The notes: generated by a model from the sequence alone, not told the origin. A stretch of 64,000 nucleotides of DNA from Ligula intestinalis (GCA_036362985.1 JAYGXS010000007.1:6197500-6261499); one strand, 5' to 3'; positions 44,535 to 55,214 are shown, counted from the first letter of the stretch. Program-made: numbers and translations.

Positions 44535-44578
44535 AGGATGGCAATTTCGGGCTAATTAGCTGTCGTGAGCTAGTCATA
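44535..44578 (-). ncRNA. Hammerhead in SINE H3, upstream unit, degraded
   Basis: The minus strand reads CTCACGA (44563-44569; G to C at an invariant position of CTGACGA), helix II with AGCTAATTAGCCC, GAAA (44545-44548), TTGCCA, TCC. Probably inactive. Confidence 0.5.
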
Positions 44579-44704
44579 CCCAATGCAACGGTTTCCCCAA
44601 AAATTGATGCCCCGCTCGAGTTTTGAAACCTCGATCTTGTTAGTTTAAAGTCCAACGCACCACGGGCTCACTTTTGAGTCGGTTTTTGACCGGAAATATA
44701 CAGT

Positions 44705-45715
44705 GACAGATAGACTTGAGCGATCTGTTAGAGGACACACTCGTCCGCCAGTATTTACTACACATGGAAATGATTATAAAGTACGCCAGTTGGCATTCGA
44801 GTCAACTATTTTAACGACTTTGTACGTGCGTCAACGTCCAACCCGATTTTTCGACTGAATGAACGTAAGTAAAATGGCTAAAGTCCAAGTTGTTTCAAAG
44901 TCCGCACATCGACCTTCGACCACGCCTCAGTCAGTGTACAAATTCAAATATATAATTCCCATGTGCCAATTCATTTCCTTTCAACTGAGGTTCTACTTAA
45001 AATATTCAGAAAGGAGGGTTATAGTATTTAAGAAATATATAATTCCAGAATTTTTCGGTAAAGATGCCCTTGCTTCACAGGGAATAAAATAAGGCGCACA
45101 AACTTACAACACCAGGAAATTAAAAGCACTGCATAATCATCAATGACTGCAATTGTCGAAATGGGGGAAAAATTTGTAAAATATAACCCAAATTGGACTG
45201 CTTTCAAATGGGGCCAGCGTCGTGCCCTCATGACCTCATCGTAGTTCAGATAAACAAATTAGGATAAAAATCGATTTATAATGGGCGAGGTAGACCAACC
45301 GACGTATATACTATAACATTTGAATGCACAAAAAGGGAGGAAAATGGTGGCTCAATTTGAAAAGCCCATACATTTTACAATCTGAACAAAAAAAGGTTTT
45401 TCAACCATCTGCTAGTATCATGATCATTATCCAAAAGTACTTAAATTATCATAGGCAGTTCATAGGACATTTAGCACCACCTGTGGGTAGGGTTTTGACG
45501 TTGCGGCAGATAGCACGGCGACACACCTCAAATATTAGTTTACTCTTAAGCGGAAGAAATGGCATAGAGAGACACAATGCAGGTTTGAGTAAATTTATAA
45601 TTCTTCCAAAATTGAAAACACGCTCGGATGTAAACCATTGATGTGAAGTCATCAGCCATCGCTACACTATTACCTATGCCCTACTTTAAATCCTAGGGTA
45701 TGGGTAATATACAAG
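44705..45715. other. Unassigned stretch, 44.7-45.7 kb
   Basis: A segment at 44790-44910 resembles 34910-35010. The rest holds short frames (105 codons at 45324-45641) with no recognised domain. Confidence 0.45.
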
Positions 45716-45719
45716 GATA

Positions 45720-46745
45720 ACTACACTAGGTTTTTGCACGCCCCTTCATTCCTTGGCGACGTTTAGAAGGATATTAAGCACGTACGCATATGCACTTTCA
45801 AGTTCTGAGATATTTTAACGGAAAGCGCGCCCTCTTGCATTCATATAGGTGACCTGCCAGTTCTACTTTATTTCAGGATAGAGCAGACCGTTCACCGGGA
45901 GATTAGTCGTTTCGTCTACCCATCTTCAGAGAATGAATACTCTGATTTATTTTTCTGCGCTCCTTCTCCGTATGCATGGGTTCTGCCAATCAGGAGTGAG
46001 CCACCTTGTATGGCTTGCAGCTAACCGTCGCCTTTTTCGGCTTGTAAATATATTTTAGTGTTGTGACGCCAGTGTTTGTTTTGCCCTCATGTGAGTCGGC
46101 CGTCTGCTGTCACACGTCCTCCCGTGTCTCATTCTGGTTTATTTCACGTTCGTACACATTAGCTGGGGAGCTAGTTGGCAGCCCGTTTGTTCCATGCCGT
46201 GGCTGTCCCCTGATAAGAAGGTTCTTACAACAACGTAGGAGACCGATAAAGCTATGTGGCGGTATACTGAATTGTCGGTCGAAATCTAGGCTTTGATAAT
46301 CTGTCTCGGTGTGTTTTCATCGGCTCGAACCGCAACTTCAATTGCGTCAAAGTTGAAGTCTTGCACTAGCTCTGCAGCATGGGTTGCTGCCTCTTAATTT
46401 GAATTCAACCTTCTTAGAGCCAGTTTATGTTCATGCGATCGTGTTTGTACTTGGTGGCCGGTTCTTCTCACATACATGCATATTCTGCCGCTGCACTGAA
46501 GTTGCCTGGCTGACGCCTGACTTCCTTGCTTAGTCATATGGTCCTTTGCATTATTTTTGCCAAAGTGTGGGGGTAAGCCTGTGTGCACCCCTTTACCGAC
46601 AAAACGCGATGGATCTAGCTGCAATTTTGGAGACCTTTCATGCATGGGATGCTCTGCCATGACTTTGAGAGGAAAGATTCCTCGGTCCACGTTCAATTCT
46701 GGTCAATGAAGGCTTGCGGATAGCCGTTAGCTCTGAAAAGCTCCC
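45720..46745 (-). mobile_element. PLE family C copy C1
   Basis: The minus strand has the RT linker LFRANGYPQAFIDQ (about 46700-46740) and the frame 46394-46696 with the GIY-YIG core region ICMYVRRTGHQVQTRSHEHK then LALRRL. In the continuing frame come ATHAAELVQDFNFDAIEV, SVYRHIALSVSYVV and LSGDSHGME (46195-46380). The 3' part (45850-46185) is the inverse of 48000-48300. A CTGAAGA...GAAACGAC unit lies near 45905-45950. It is 5'-truncated and head to head with a plus-strand unit starting at 46745. Confidence 0.75.
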
Positions 46746-47200
46746 AAATCCATTCTCTGAAGATGCAAAGACGAAACAACTTCCCCAAAACTTCAGACTT
46801 ACAATAAATCTCTCCCGGTGAACCCTCTTTTTCCTTCTGATTAACCACCTGGAAATCGTATTTTCACCGCCTTTACATTGCGTGTTTCATTTTGCCAAAC
46901 ACGCCTGATAACACAAGGATACAACTCCTCAGTCAGGGAGGGCACACTCTCTCAGAGTGCAGACCTTGTCCCCTGCACTACCCTTTGGTCTACTACATAT
47001 GTCATGGTTTACTTTCGAGAGTTTGGTAAATTTATGAAGAAATCTATACCGGTTCATCGCAAGCCCCTTCTTTCCTTGACGACGTTTGTAAGCGAATTCT
47101 GCACATATCTTATGTGCACTTTCGGTTGCATTTATTTTACGGGCTCTGTGGACTTCAGGCCTCGGTGAAGTTGAACAGTGCCTAACGTTTTTATGGACGT
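46745..47200 (+). repeat. PLE C terminal unit (pLTR-like), copy 1
   Basis: Starts CTCTGAAGATGCAAAGACGAAACAAC, with 'caataaatctctcccggtgaaccctct' further in, and aligns for about 450 bp with 48735-49200 ('cagagtgcag', 'ggtaaattta', 'ccccttctttccttgacg', 'ggcctcg'). The CTGAAGA and GAAAC boxes resemble hammerhead boxes but helix II is poor. Non-coding. Confidence 0.55.
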
Positions 47201-47414
47201 TATGCCAACACATATATGCGTACGCCCTGGGGCATGCTGCTTTACCTTGGTATGATTTAACTTGGCATCTTACGAGACTTCCAAGTCGCCGCTTCGGGCG
47301 GCTGAGGTACAAGTTTACGGAAGAGTTGCATCCCTGGGCCATTTTTATTGTTTGGCTACCTGAAAAAACACACAAATTAAAACTGATGAAAATATGACTC
47401 TCCGGCTGTAAATC

Positions 47415-47480
47415 ATAAAAGGTTTATTGTAAATCCGAAGGTTGAGGTATTTGTTTTTATCTACGCTTCTTCAGAGAACG
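47415..47480 (-). repeat. PLE C terminal unit, inverted fragment
   Basis: The minus strand reads CTCTGAAGAAGCGTAGAT followed by 'aaatacctcaaccttcgga', then 'acaataaacc', like the start of the units at 46745 and 48735. It abuts the coding remnant of C2 head to head. Confidence 0.5.
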
Positions 47481-48300
47481 CATCCGGAAGCTTTTCAAAC
47501 TTCCATGTCTAGCGTTCATTTCATAAAACGAAGGTTACCAAAAACGCAAACTGAGGAGTGTTTCCTCTTAAATTCACGGTGGAGCATCCCATGCATAAAG
47601 GAGTCTCCAAACTTGCGGCTGGATCGAACGCGCCTTTCGGAAAAGTGGTTGCCCACGTGCCTACCTCCACAAGTCGGCAACAGGAAATGAGAATGAAGGA
47701 ACATAAACTTAAGCAGAAGAAGTCAGGGGACGTCCAGGCGACTTCAGTGCAGCGGCAGAATATGCAGTCATGGTAGAGAAACTGGCCTACAGCTACAAGC
47801 ACGAATGTATGAACATCAGCTGGCTGTAAAAAGGTTAAATTTAAAGTCGAAGGTAGCAACCCATGCTGCAGAGATGGGGCACGCCTTTACACTTGACGCA
47901 GATAGCCGAAGTGACGATCACACATATCGAGACAGATTAAAGAAGCCTGGATGCCGGCGGACTATTAAGTAAACCGCCAAATAACTTAACTTATCTCCTT
48001 TGTCGTTTTAAGAACCTTTATACCAGGGGCCGCAAACAAGCTCCACGACCAATGTATATGAACTTGAAATAAGCTAGAATGACACGTATGAGGGCGCGAG
48101 ACAGCAGTTAACCGACGCACTCGAGGGCGAAACAAACACAGGCGTCACGACAGAAGAAGAGACTAACAAGAATGTTGATATCGGTGAAATAAGGCGACGA
48201 TACGATGCAATCCAAACAAGGTGGCTTAGCCGTGATTGACAGAACCCAAAAGTTAACAAGAATGTCGACATCGGTGAAAAAAGGCATTACGAACCGACGT
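47481..48300 (+). pseudogene. PLE family C copy C2
   Basis: The plus-strand RT linker region is SSVHFIKRRLPKTQTEECFL (about 47510-47570) and SRWSIPCIK. The endonuclease region follows in a shifted frame: GRETGLQLQARMYEHQLAVK then ATHAAEMGHAFTLDA (about 47770-47900). The 3' part 48000-48300 matches C1 inverted. Several frameshifts and stops. The GIY motif itself is not visible. Confidence 0.65.
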
Positions 48301-48309
48301 GGTACTTTT

Positions 48310-48730
48310 AATTAACATGAATGCCCGAGAGCCAGAGAGAAGACCGGTTGTCCAGAAAGAGAAAGAGAGTTTACTCAGACAAGCACGTTACAGTAAGTCA
48401 GTGCAAATCCTTGGATGTAACAGTTACCACAAATAAGAGCAACGAATGACTGTGAGCTAGGTCTTTCGAGCCAATCAGCTTTTGGTTGCCGGCGTGATTG
48501 GCTGGGACTGACATTAATATGTTATTTTGAATTATCGATTGATGTGACTGCAATTTGCGTTCGCTGCCTGTAGGCTGATTGATAGCCTGCTGTGCACGCA
48601 GCTGCTTGTACAGGCTATCCATCTGTTTAACTTCTCTTAACAAAAAGCGACAGTGAGATGCAAGCCTCAAAAAGCGGCTCAGTCGAAATTAGCAGTATCT
48701 ACAGATAGGATAAAGCGCACGGAACAATGA
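48310..48730. other. No recognisable gene, 48.3-48.7 kb
   Basis: A 90-codon minus frame (48398-48670) shows no domain. No repeat partner noticed. Confidence 0.45.
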
Positions 48731-48734
48731 GCCA

Positions 48735-49200
48735 GCTTACTCATTCTCTGAAGATGCGCAGACCAAACGACTACCTTTAACGCCAGACATGCAATAAACG
48801 TCTCGCGGTGAAGCCTCTTCTTTATCCTGACGTAAATAAATCTTCCATGTCATCTAAGTTTACGCGAGATGGCTCGCTCTCCCAGAGTGCAGTCATCATT
48901 GCCTGCACTGCACTGGGCCTCCTACATTTATCATGGTTATCATTTCAGAGTGTGGTAAATTTAGAAAAAAACTAAACCAGGTGGGCACACACCCCTTCTT
49001 TCCTTGATGGCGTTTATAGAGGTATAATGCACATATATGTTGTGCCCTTTCGGCTGTCTTTACTTTATTGACTCAATGGATTTCAGGCCTCGATGCACCT
49101 AAATAATTTATTATGTTTAAATGACCGCCAGGTGGATGCCTAAAGTTCTAAACGTGATGCTTTGTCTTCCTGCGGCTGAAGTACAGAGTGGCTGAAGAGT
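48735..49200 (+). repeat. PLE C terminal unit (pLTR-like), copy 2
   Basis: Starts CTCTGAAGATGCGCAGACC, with 'caataaacgtctcgcggtga' inside. Collinear with 46745-47200. The GAAAC box has become CAAAC. Non-coding. Confidence 0.5.
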
Positions 49201-49223
49201 TGCTCTCCTGTGCCATTTTACGG

Positions 49224-49785
49224 TTTGGCAAACTGAAAACGCAAAGACAGACCGTCCTGTAAGCTGCATACGCGAAAGATGGTGTAATATCTATTCAACT
49301 ATCACACCAGTCAAAAACGCCACTTCTAGAGGCAACTCGCCGGCGTCTTTAGCACTTCAGCGCCAAGGGTTCCAGCAAAGATGGTGTCAGGATGAAGCAA
49401 TTTTTGGCTACGAAAAACTGAAACCGAAACAAACTACAGCCTTTAGCACAATACACTGGATTACCTTGCATTCATTCGTTAAACAGCGTCCTCGATAGTT
49501 GACACAAACGTGCCTTTGCTGTTTAACCTTAATAATCGCGGTGGTTTTTGACAAAGAGTTTCTGTAAAGATTGTGAAGAAGAATAAGATTCAATTTTTTT
49601 TATATCGGGCAGTGGTACAGCCACATATCCTAGGGTATGCTGTTTTGGCTTGGTATGAGCAATTTGGCATCTAACGAGATATTGACGTGGTCGGTTATAG
49701 CAGCCGAGATACAAATTGACTGAAGAGATGCAATTCTATGTCTGTTTAAAGAACTAGAAAAACGTGCAATGTAAAACTGTCATAT
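49224..49785 (+). repeat. Repeat Z, copy Z2
   Basis: Near-identical to Z1 (39436-39998). Together with the adjoining left part of Y it forms a duplication of about 1.05 kb between 39.4 and 49.2 kb. Confidence 0.75.
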
Positions 49786-50719
49786 CAGCTTAATAAAGCA
49801 CAGCCGACATTTCATAAAAAAAGGCCGAGATTTGCGGAATGCTTATAATCACTACGAAACCGGCATTAAATAGAGTTGCAATACTGATGGTCGTTCAGCT
49901 TATTTTCAAGTCAGGTCAGGATACCGGCAATTATCGAACTTTTCTCTGAACACTAACACAAAGTATACGCTGTAAAAATGGCTACTTAATTAGTATGCAT
50001 TTAACTCATTGAGTTTCCTAGCTGTCATAAATTTTCATAATTTTTTTCGAAAAAAATTCACATCATTATTTTTTCTTGTGCTTATTTGGTAGAAAATTGC
50101 GCCTTCTTTCACTTTCATATTTAAAGGAAAGGTATATTTTGGTTAAAATATTTCCTAATTATGAAATTTTTATGTCTGTGAAACGTTCATTTATAACGCA
50201 TTATACCTGTCAATTTAATAATGTTGCCCATAAGGTATACAACATGACTCACATCTCCTGCAAACATTTCCAAAAACTATGCGACTCCTTTTTCACAGGG
50301 TAGGGAAGAACATCCTTTTCCTTAGACAGGATTTACACAGCAGGCATTTCGGAAACCATCAATTTAAGTGAAACAATCGGTAGGTTTCAACAATACAGAA
50401 ACTTTTTCAAATCGAAAGATACCCTTTCTTAAAGTGTAGCATTTAAAGAGGCGTAATTAGCTAGCAAACGAAAAAAAATTATTTTCATGCTTGTTTTCTA
50501 AACAAATATATTGGATTTGTGCAGCCATTCTTTTAGGATGTACTCTTTGTAAGCGGTAAGGAAAAAAGCGTGTTAAAAACTGGCCTCCTGGTGTGACTGA
50601 AATCATATGAGATTAGACTGCGTGATAATCAGTATTTTTACTCCTCTTCATATTGTTTTGCAAGTAATTATTTATCTTTCACAACTGTCGGCACTTTACT
50701 TTATTTACTGGCTGTACTG
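49786..50719 (+). mobile_element. TIR element Y, copy Y49 (about 934 bp)
   Basis: The left arm matches Y27 and Y40. The right arm, read inverted, gives CAGTACAGCCAGTAAATAAA, then GTGCCGAC and AATACTGATTATCA, as in Y27. TA follows the right end at 50720-50721. It has no X insertion, so it is the empty-site comparison for X2. The exact left end is uncertain by about 15 bp. Non-coding. Confidence 0.7.
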
Positions 50720-50720
50720 T

Positions 50721-51062
50721 ACGAGCGAAGGGGTATGGTCTCTATTCAAGTTTCTAAGGAGTCGATAACGCCCCTATTGGAGGGAATTCGTCAGAGACTT
50801 CAGTTTTCCAGCGCCGAAGGTTCCGGGCAAGATAATCACAGGATGAGGAATTTTCTCGCTCATTAGAACTGCAACCCATGAGGCTTACAACCTGAATCAT
50901 GGTCACTTAGAATACCCTGTATTTAATCGATAACTCAGAAACAAACGTGCCTAGAACCTTGATAAAATCGGCGGTTTTCTGACAGCGAGGCGTTTTAAAG
51001 ATTATAAAGAAGGATGGAATTCGGGTTACCACTGCGGGCAGTGGTAGAGCCACCTTTTCTTC
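50721..51062 (+). repeat. Repeat Z, diverged copy Z3
   Basis: Aligns with the start of Z2 ('tctattcaa', 'ttccagcgcc', 'aaggttcc', 'gggcagtggtagagccac'). Begins immediately after Y49, so Y49 sits between two Z copies in direct order. Confidence 0.6.
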
Positions 51063-51170
51063 ACATGTTGGCCGTGAGGTATGTGAATCATATCATAAGA
51101 ATAAATAAATAAATTTATGCATCTTTGTACATACATATATAAGTAAGGGGGTTATGACAGCATTTGGGGG

Positions 51171-51220
51171 TATCTTGATACAGAACTGTTTCGGGCTTAT
51201 TAGCCTTCATCAGCCAAGCA
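51171..51220 (-). ncRNA. Type I hammerhead ribozyme, tandem unit 1
   Basis: The minus strand reads CTTGG, CTGATGA, GGCT-AATA-AGCC helix II, GAAA (51189-51192), helix III CAG-TT-CTG, TA, then TCAAG pairing with CTTGG (helix I, one G-U). The order is canonical and every invariant base is present, with cleavage expected after GTA. Together with the 22.5-kb motif it is the best ribozyme candidate in the window. Confidence 0.8.
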
Positions 51221-51540
51221 TAACTCTGAACCACAGCTGGTCAGACAACACAAACAAACGCACTTACAGACGGCGCAGTTGGTCCACCACTGGGGTATAC
51301 CAGATGGGTCATAAGCACTTCATCGAACCACATTTCATCAGCGCCTCGCCACCTGCCATTTGCTGTCACTGCTGATCGGGTATAGATTCACTCAGAAATG
51401 TGCAAACACCGATCATATGGGCTTCCGAACTAAACAAAGTTCATGTGGTGTTCAGAGGTCTCCAACGGGTGACCACCTGCCAGGCCGATTCCAGCCAAGT
51501 CATAATAGCAGTAAGGAGGGATATGACAGCATTTGAGGGT

Positions 51541-51588
51541 AACTTGATACAGAAATGTTTCGGGTTTATTAGCCTTCATCAGTCAAGC
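51541..51588 (-). ncRNA. Type I hammerhead ribozyme, tandem unit 2
   Basis: Same design as unit 1. Helix I CTTGA/TCAAG is fully paired. Helix II GGCT/AACC has one mismatch. GAAA is at 51558-51561. Helix III (CAT-TT-CTG) is weaker than in unit 1. Confidence 0.7.
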
Positions 51589-51649
51589 ATGACTCTGAAC
51601 CCCAGCTGGTCAGACAACACAAACAAACGCACTTACAGACGGCGCAGTT

Positions 51650-51659
51650 NNNNNNNNNN
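51650..51659. other. Assembly gap (10 N)
   Basis: Ten N between two stretches that both carry the 'acaaacgcacttacagacgg' block, so it lies inside the tandem array. The size is probably a placeholder. Confidence 0.95.
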
Positions 51660-51790
51660 TCAGACAACACAAACAAACGCACTTACAGACGGCGCAGTTG
51701 GTCCACACCCGTTGGGGACCTCTGACCACCACATGAACTTTGTTTAGTTTGGAAGCCCACATGATCGGTGTTAGCACATTTCTGAGCGAC
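51660..51790. repeat. Array end with inverted unit segment
   Basis: 51660-51704 repeats the direct unit ('tcagacaacacaaacaaac'). 51705-51785 is the reverse complement of 51395-51480 ('ccacatgaactttgtttagtt', 'catgatcggtgtt'). The array therefore ends in an inverted segment or was misassembled at the gap. Confidence 0.65.
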
Positions 51791-52260
51791 GACTAGCAAC
51801 CCCACACCGGGCCAGAATACAGGCGTCCGGGAACCCACCCCAGACACCAATGCAGCCGTCAGCGACGCTACGGGCAACGTGAACCAACAAGAACTCCTGT
51901 CGGGCTTGAACGCAGTTGCACATGACAACGGTCTCTGCATAAACACTGATGGCGGAGTTCGATATTCCGCCGGCGGGATGAACACGGGAAAGTGCCAACG
52001 GGGGAAGCCAGCAGTACATGCGGCACCGACGCGATCGATGCAGACGCGAGCAATGACCGCTGGCAGGCGAACACTGCCCTCCCCCTCCGACGAGGTGACG
52101 GCGAGAAACCCTGGTCAGCAGGACGATGACGGAGCTCCAGCCCCGCCCCCGCAGGGGATCTAGCGCCAATAGACGGAGAGCGAACGAGACGTCAGTTGTA
52201 ACACCTATAAAAGACTGTGAGGCGTGTACAAACACCAACCTCCGACGATGCAAGCCTGTA
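51791..52260. other. GC-rich stretch with overlapping frames, unassigned
   Basis: Open frames run on both strands (160 codons minus at 51771-52253; 94 codons plus at 51879-52163). Overlap on both strands is expected from GC-rich sequence. I see no domain, signal peptide or repeat structure that favours either one. Confidence 0.35.
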
Positions 52261-52313
52261 CGCTTTCAAAACGTCAGGATATTATACCCATTATTCCCGA
52301 GATCACCTCTTCT

Positions 52314-52317
<4 letters not shown>

Positions 52318-52360
<43 letters not shown>
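52318..52360. repeat. (AT)n microsatellite
   Basis: About 21 uninterrupted AT dinucleotides. Confidence 0.95.
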
Positions 52361-52361
<1 letters not shown>

Positions 52362-54120
52362 AGAATACATGAAAGTATATTTCAGCAATTTTATGCTGAC
52401 CACTGACTGGAAGACGATATGTACATAAGTCGGGTCTACAGACAGAGCGGCCAGCTACATAATGACTACTACTCATGAGGCGTTAAAGTAAGCGACAATA
52501 AAACCATGGTGGGAAATTTACAATGTTCTTTCTGCTTTTATTTATGTCGACTAGGGAGACCTGGGGCTCGTCGATTTGGTGCCGAAGCATTAAGTGAAAG
52601 AACCAAGAACTTATTTTGACTTCTTCGCAAGAATGCTATAACCCTGTATGATCGATCAGGTACTACGAAATAATGCAAAACAGAAAATGTCTTCCTATGC
52701 TATAGCGAGTCACATATAATCTCGCTCTACTGAAACCCCTAAACTGATTGGATCGTAATGATTAAAACTCCTTCCAGTGCGAAGAAACCTCTTGAAATTT
52801 TGAAACAAGATCCCTCAGAATTTGCTTGATTGGCTTACTAAATGCCTTTTGCTCGGAGGCTTTAATAAAAAAGATTGTTTGACTATTTGAGAAGTTCTAT
52901 CAGTTTATCGTAACATTAGCACCCGCGCACCTAAGCTGCCCGCTTCCAACTACTTTGGGCTGAAAAAACTAAGATAATTTTTTCATTCCTAGGTCCCTAG
53001 ACCGTCAGGATGTTCAACCTCCGGTCATGGCTGTTTGAATATTACCTCTTAACGAACGTCTACTTTTGCTTGATATCAGGCAAGTTTGCAGAATATTCTT
53101 TTCAAGAAATGACCCAAGTCAGACGGTTGAAATAGCTTTTGGTTTCGAGGCAAGCACTTTTCCAATGTAGCAAGCTACTGTCATCTAGCTAGCATTGCCA
53201 ATTAAATCTACTGCAGTGCCCGTGAATATATCCCTGCGTTAAAACACATATAGACCTTCACTTTTTTCACGCATTTGTCTTTTCCTGGGAAAAAACATCT
53301 TGAATTCTCCGTCCGCCTCTCTCTAACCCCTATTTATTCGTTTTGTGTCAGCCCAACGGGTGAGCGCATGGATGATTGTACCTTATGCATGCCAAAACCT
53401 TGATTAATTGCAAATTTTGATGTCGCGTTCATGTTTGCGAAATAGCCAGATTGCCCGCTTTTATCCTATCACTTATGAGGCCTGTATCATGGCTGCTTAC
53501 CGCATCCCCAATTTGAAGCAAAACTGCAAATCAGTGCACTCGTTCGTTGATTCTGATTGGTCCAGGTTGCAAAATACAATTTTTCGTCTTTTTACTGCAT
53601 GTGTTCGAATGTGGACGCTGTCCGATTAGCTAGTGTATGCGTTTAGCTTCTAAAAATGAACAGATTCTGCACCACTGTGGTTCTGATTAACATGTATATT
53701 AAAAAAACTGATTTTCGCAGAAACCCTCAAGGGCCTCCCACACTACAGAAGCAGTTAAATAGAAAATATTTAAAGAACACTTGAAGTTGACTAGGAAGTT
53801 GCATGTTATTTGCAAAACGTTTAAATGCCAGTAACGTTGACTGACCCTTTACACACCAACTAATCGGTCTAAAGGAGTCTGGGCGAAGTGTTAAATCCAG
53901 AGGATGAACTCGGCCTTTGATTAAAGTTGGATGTAAATGCATGACTGAGCATACAAAAAAACCGAAAAGATCAATCAAGCACTTGTGCAATATCCAAGAG
54001 ATGGTGTGGTTAACCCTGACAGTCACAGTACTCCAGGTCTGCTTCCATCTACCTTTGTCAAACTTTTTTTCAGCTCCTCGAAAGAGATGACAGGTCAAAA
54101 CCGAATGCATGTCACCAATT
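52361..54120. other. No recognisable gene, 52.4-54.1 kb
   Basis: Frames of 73 codons (53408-53629, plus) and 127 codons (53727-54110, minus) show no domain. No repeat partner seen. Confidence 0.5.
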
Positions 54121-54127
54121 AATTGCT

Positions 54128-54600
54128 TTAAATAAATTGATATCCAAATCTAGCTTGAAGGTTACGGAACTTTTCCTGTCTTATAAGGGAGCAAACTGCT
54201 CCAGAATCAGCTAGGCATGTCATATAAGGAGTTTCTTTAACTGTATTAATAGCTGGGTAATAAGCCGTGCTTCCTATATTTCCAATAAGGATATGAGATA
54301 GGAATGCGCACTTTCCAGCTTTCCCACCCTCACCTGAGGGCACTTCAAGAACACAGACATGGAGAATGTTATTATTGAAAGTTACCAAGCACTTGCATAT
54401 CCTCGTAGAAAATCGGCCCCTAGTATGTCGTTTCCAGCTATATCGGGGCAAATAATAAACTTCGGGGCTAAACGAAACGTTATTTAATAATAGCCCCAGT
54501 TTCTACCAACAGCATAAATAAACTTCCCTAGCACTCACCTCTACTGTCTTTGGTTGTATCTACATGAAAGAAAATTTTTGCTCACCAGCTTGTGTTTAGT
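54128..54600 (-). pseudogene. Possible retropepsin (LTR retroelement) remnant
   Basis: The minus strand contains ETPYMTCLADSGAVCSLI (DSGA, aspartic protease active-site type, about 54175-54230). In another frame and further upstream are LLVETGAII and ICPDIAGNDILGADFL (about 54405-54460), like the C-terminal ILGxDFL motif of retroviral-type proteases. The order ILG before DSGA is reversed for a single protease, so two fragments may be joined. No reverse transcriptase follows. Short motifs only. Confidence 0.35.
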
Positions 54601-55210
54601 ATTCTGCTGACGTTTCGGACAGCTGAGCTGGTTGCCCTTTTCCAAAGCGAGAACTGACTTTATCAGTCAACCATTTAAAGTTGTTACTGCGTGTGTTGGC
54701 CAAAAGCTAATTGATTTTTCTAGGCTCGCTGCTTGGCCTTGCACCTGGATTGTGGCGTTCCTTGATGACGATTCGTGTTGTGTCTCGTCCTTACGGCTGA
54801 GGATGCTGGTAATCCTGCCCACCCTTTAGGTGGTTACTTCACGGGGCCGTCTTTGTTTGCAAATCCTAGCTTCAGTTTGACCAGGTCCTGTCATTTACTT
54901 TCGTAATGGTAAAGGACTTTGTAGGCCACGGGGCGGTCCAGATGCCTGTTGATATAGTTGGCTTCTGAGTACTATGCCTCAAGCGTCAGCCTTGCCGCTT
55001 TTGAGGTTCCCCGGTCTGCAATGGTCGCCCCCTGAGTATCAAAGTTGTGGCCAGTCTCTCCGATATGGGTTGCAAGCTGCGAGTTTGGGTCAAGTGTCCG
55101 GGCCGTCGCTTTGTGTTCTTGTAGGCGAGTCTGCAATTTATGCCCTGTTTCTCCAACGTAATTGCAGTCCCAATCGTTGCAATGTATTTTGTAGACAACT
55201 GTAGACGTTT
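54600..55210 (-). pseudogene. PLE family B, GIY-YIG domain
   Basis: The minus strand reads VYKIHCNDWDCNYVGETGHK then LQTRLQEHK (55110-55195), THIGETGHNFDTQGATI (about 55020-55075), KAARLTLEA and INRHLDRPVAYKVLYHY (54900-54990). One stop follows LTLEA. This is a second GIY-YIG lineage (YVGETG type) distinct from families A, D and G. A terminal unit ending in CCGAAACGTCAGC lies at 54605-54668. No RT remains upstream of 55210. Confidence 0.75.
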
Positions 55211-55214
55211 CAGC

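Larger units (their letters stand above)
44270..44700 (-). mobile_element. Tandem dimer of hammerhead SINE H3
   Basis: Two units of about 240 bp in direct order on the minus strand. Each starts CACTGTATATT...GTCAAAAAC..., has a tRNA-like head (A boxes GTGGTGCGTTGGACTTTAA and GTGGCGCAACGGTTTGAACA; B boxes GAGGTTTCAAAACTC and GGTCGCAAGTTCAATGC), then 'ggtatgact(g/a)gct', a hammerhead core and the tail 'cc(c)ttgtctttgtcgg'. A head-to-tail dimer is what a circular RNA intermediate or tandem amplification would give. Confidence 0.8.
51140..51649 (-). repeat. 369-bp tandem repeat with hammerhead ribozymes
   Basis: Direct repeats with a spacing of 369 bp, measured between the two CTGATGA boxes (51207-51213 and 51576-51582). 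The shared block runs from 'gacagcattt' through 'acttacagacggcgcagtt'. Each unit has a complete hammerhead core on the minus strand. The array runs into an assembly gap (51650-51659), so its true length is unknown. Unit size, tandem order and type I hammerheads match retrozyme-like families described in animals. Confidence 0.8.

Noticed and set aside
51154..51650. CRISPR-like direct repeats
   Set aside because: Only two long units with nearly uniform similarity and no short repeat-spacer pattern; the genome is eukaryotic.
51771..52253. 160-codon minus-strand open frame
   Set aside because: GC-rich region open on both strands, begins inside the ribozyme repeat, no protein features.
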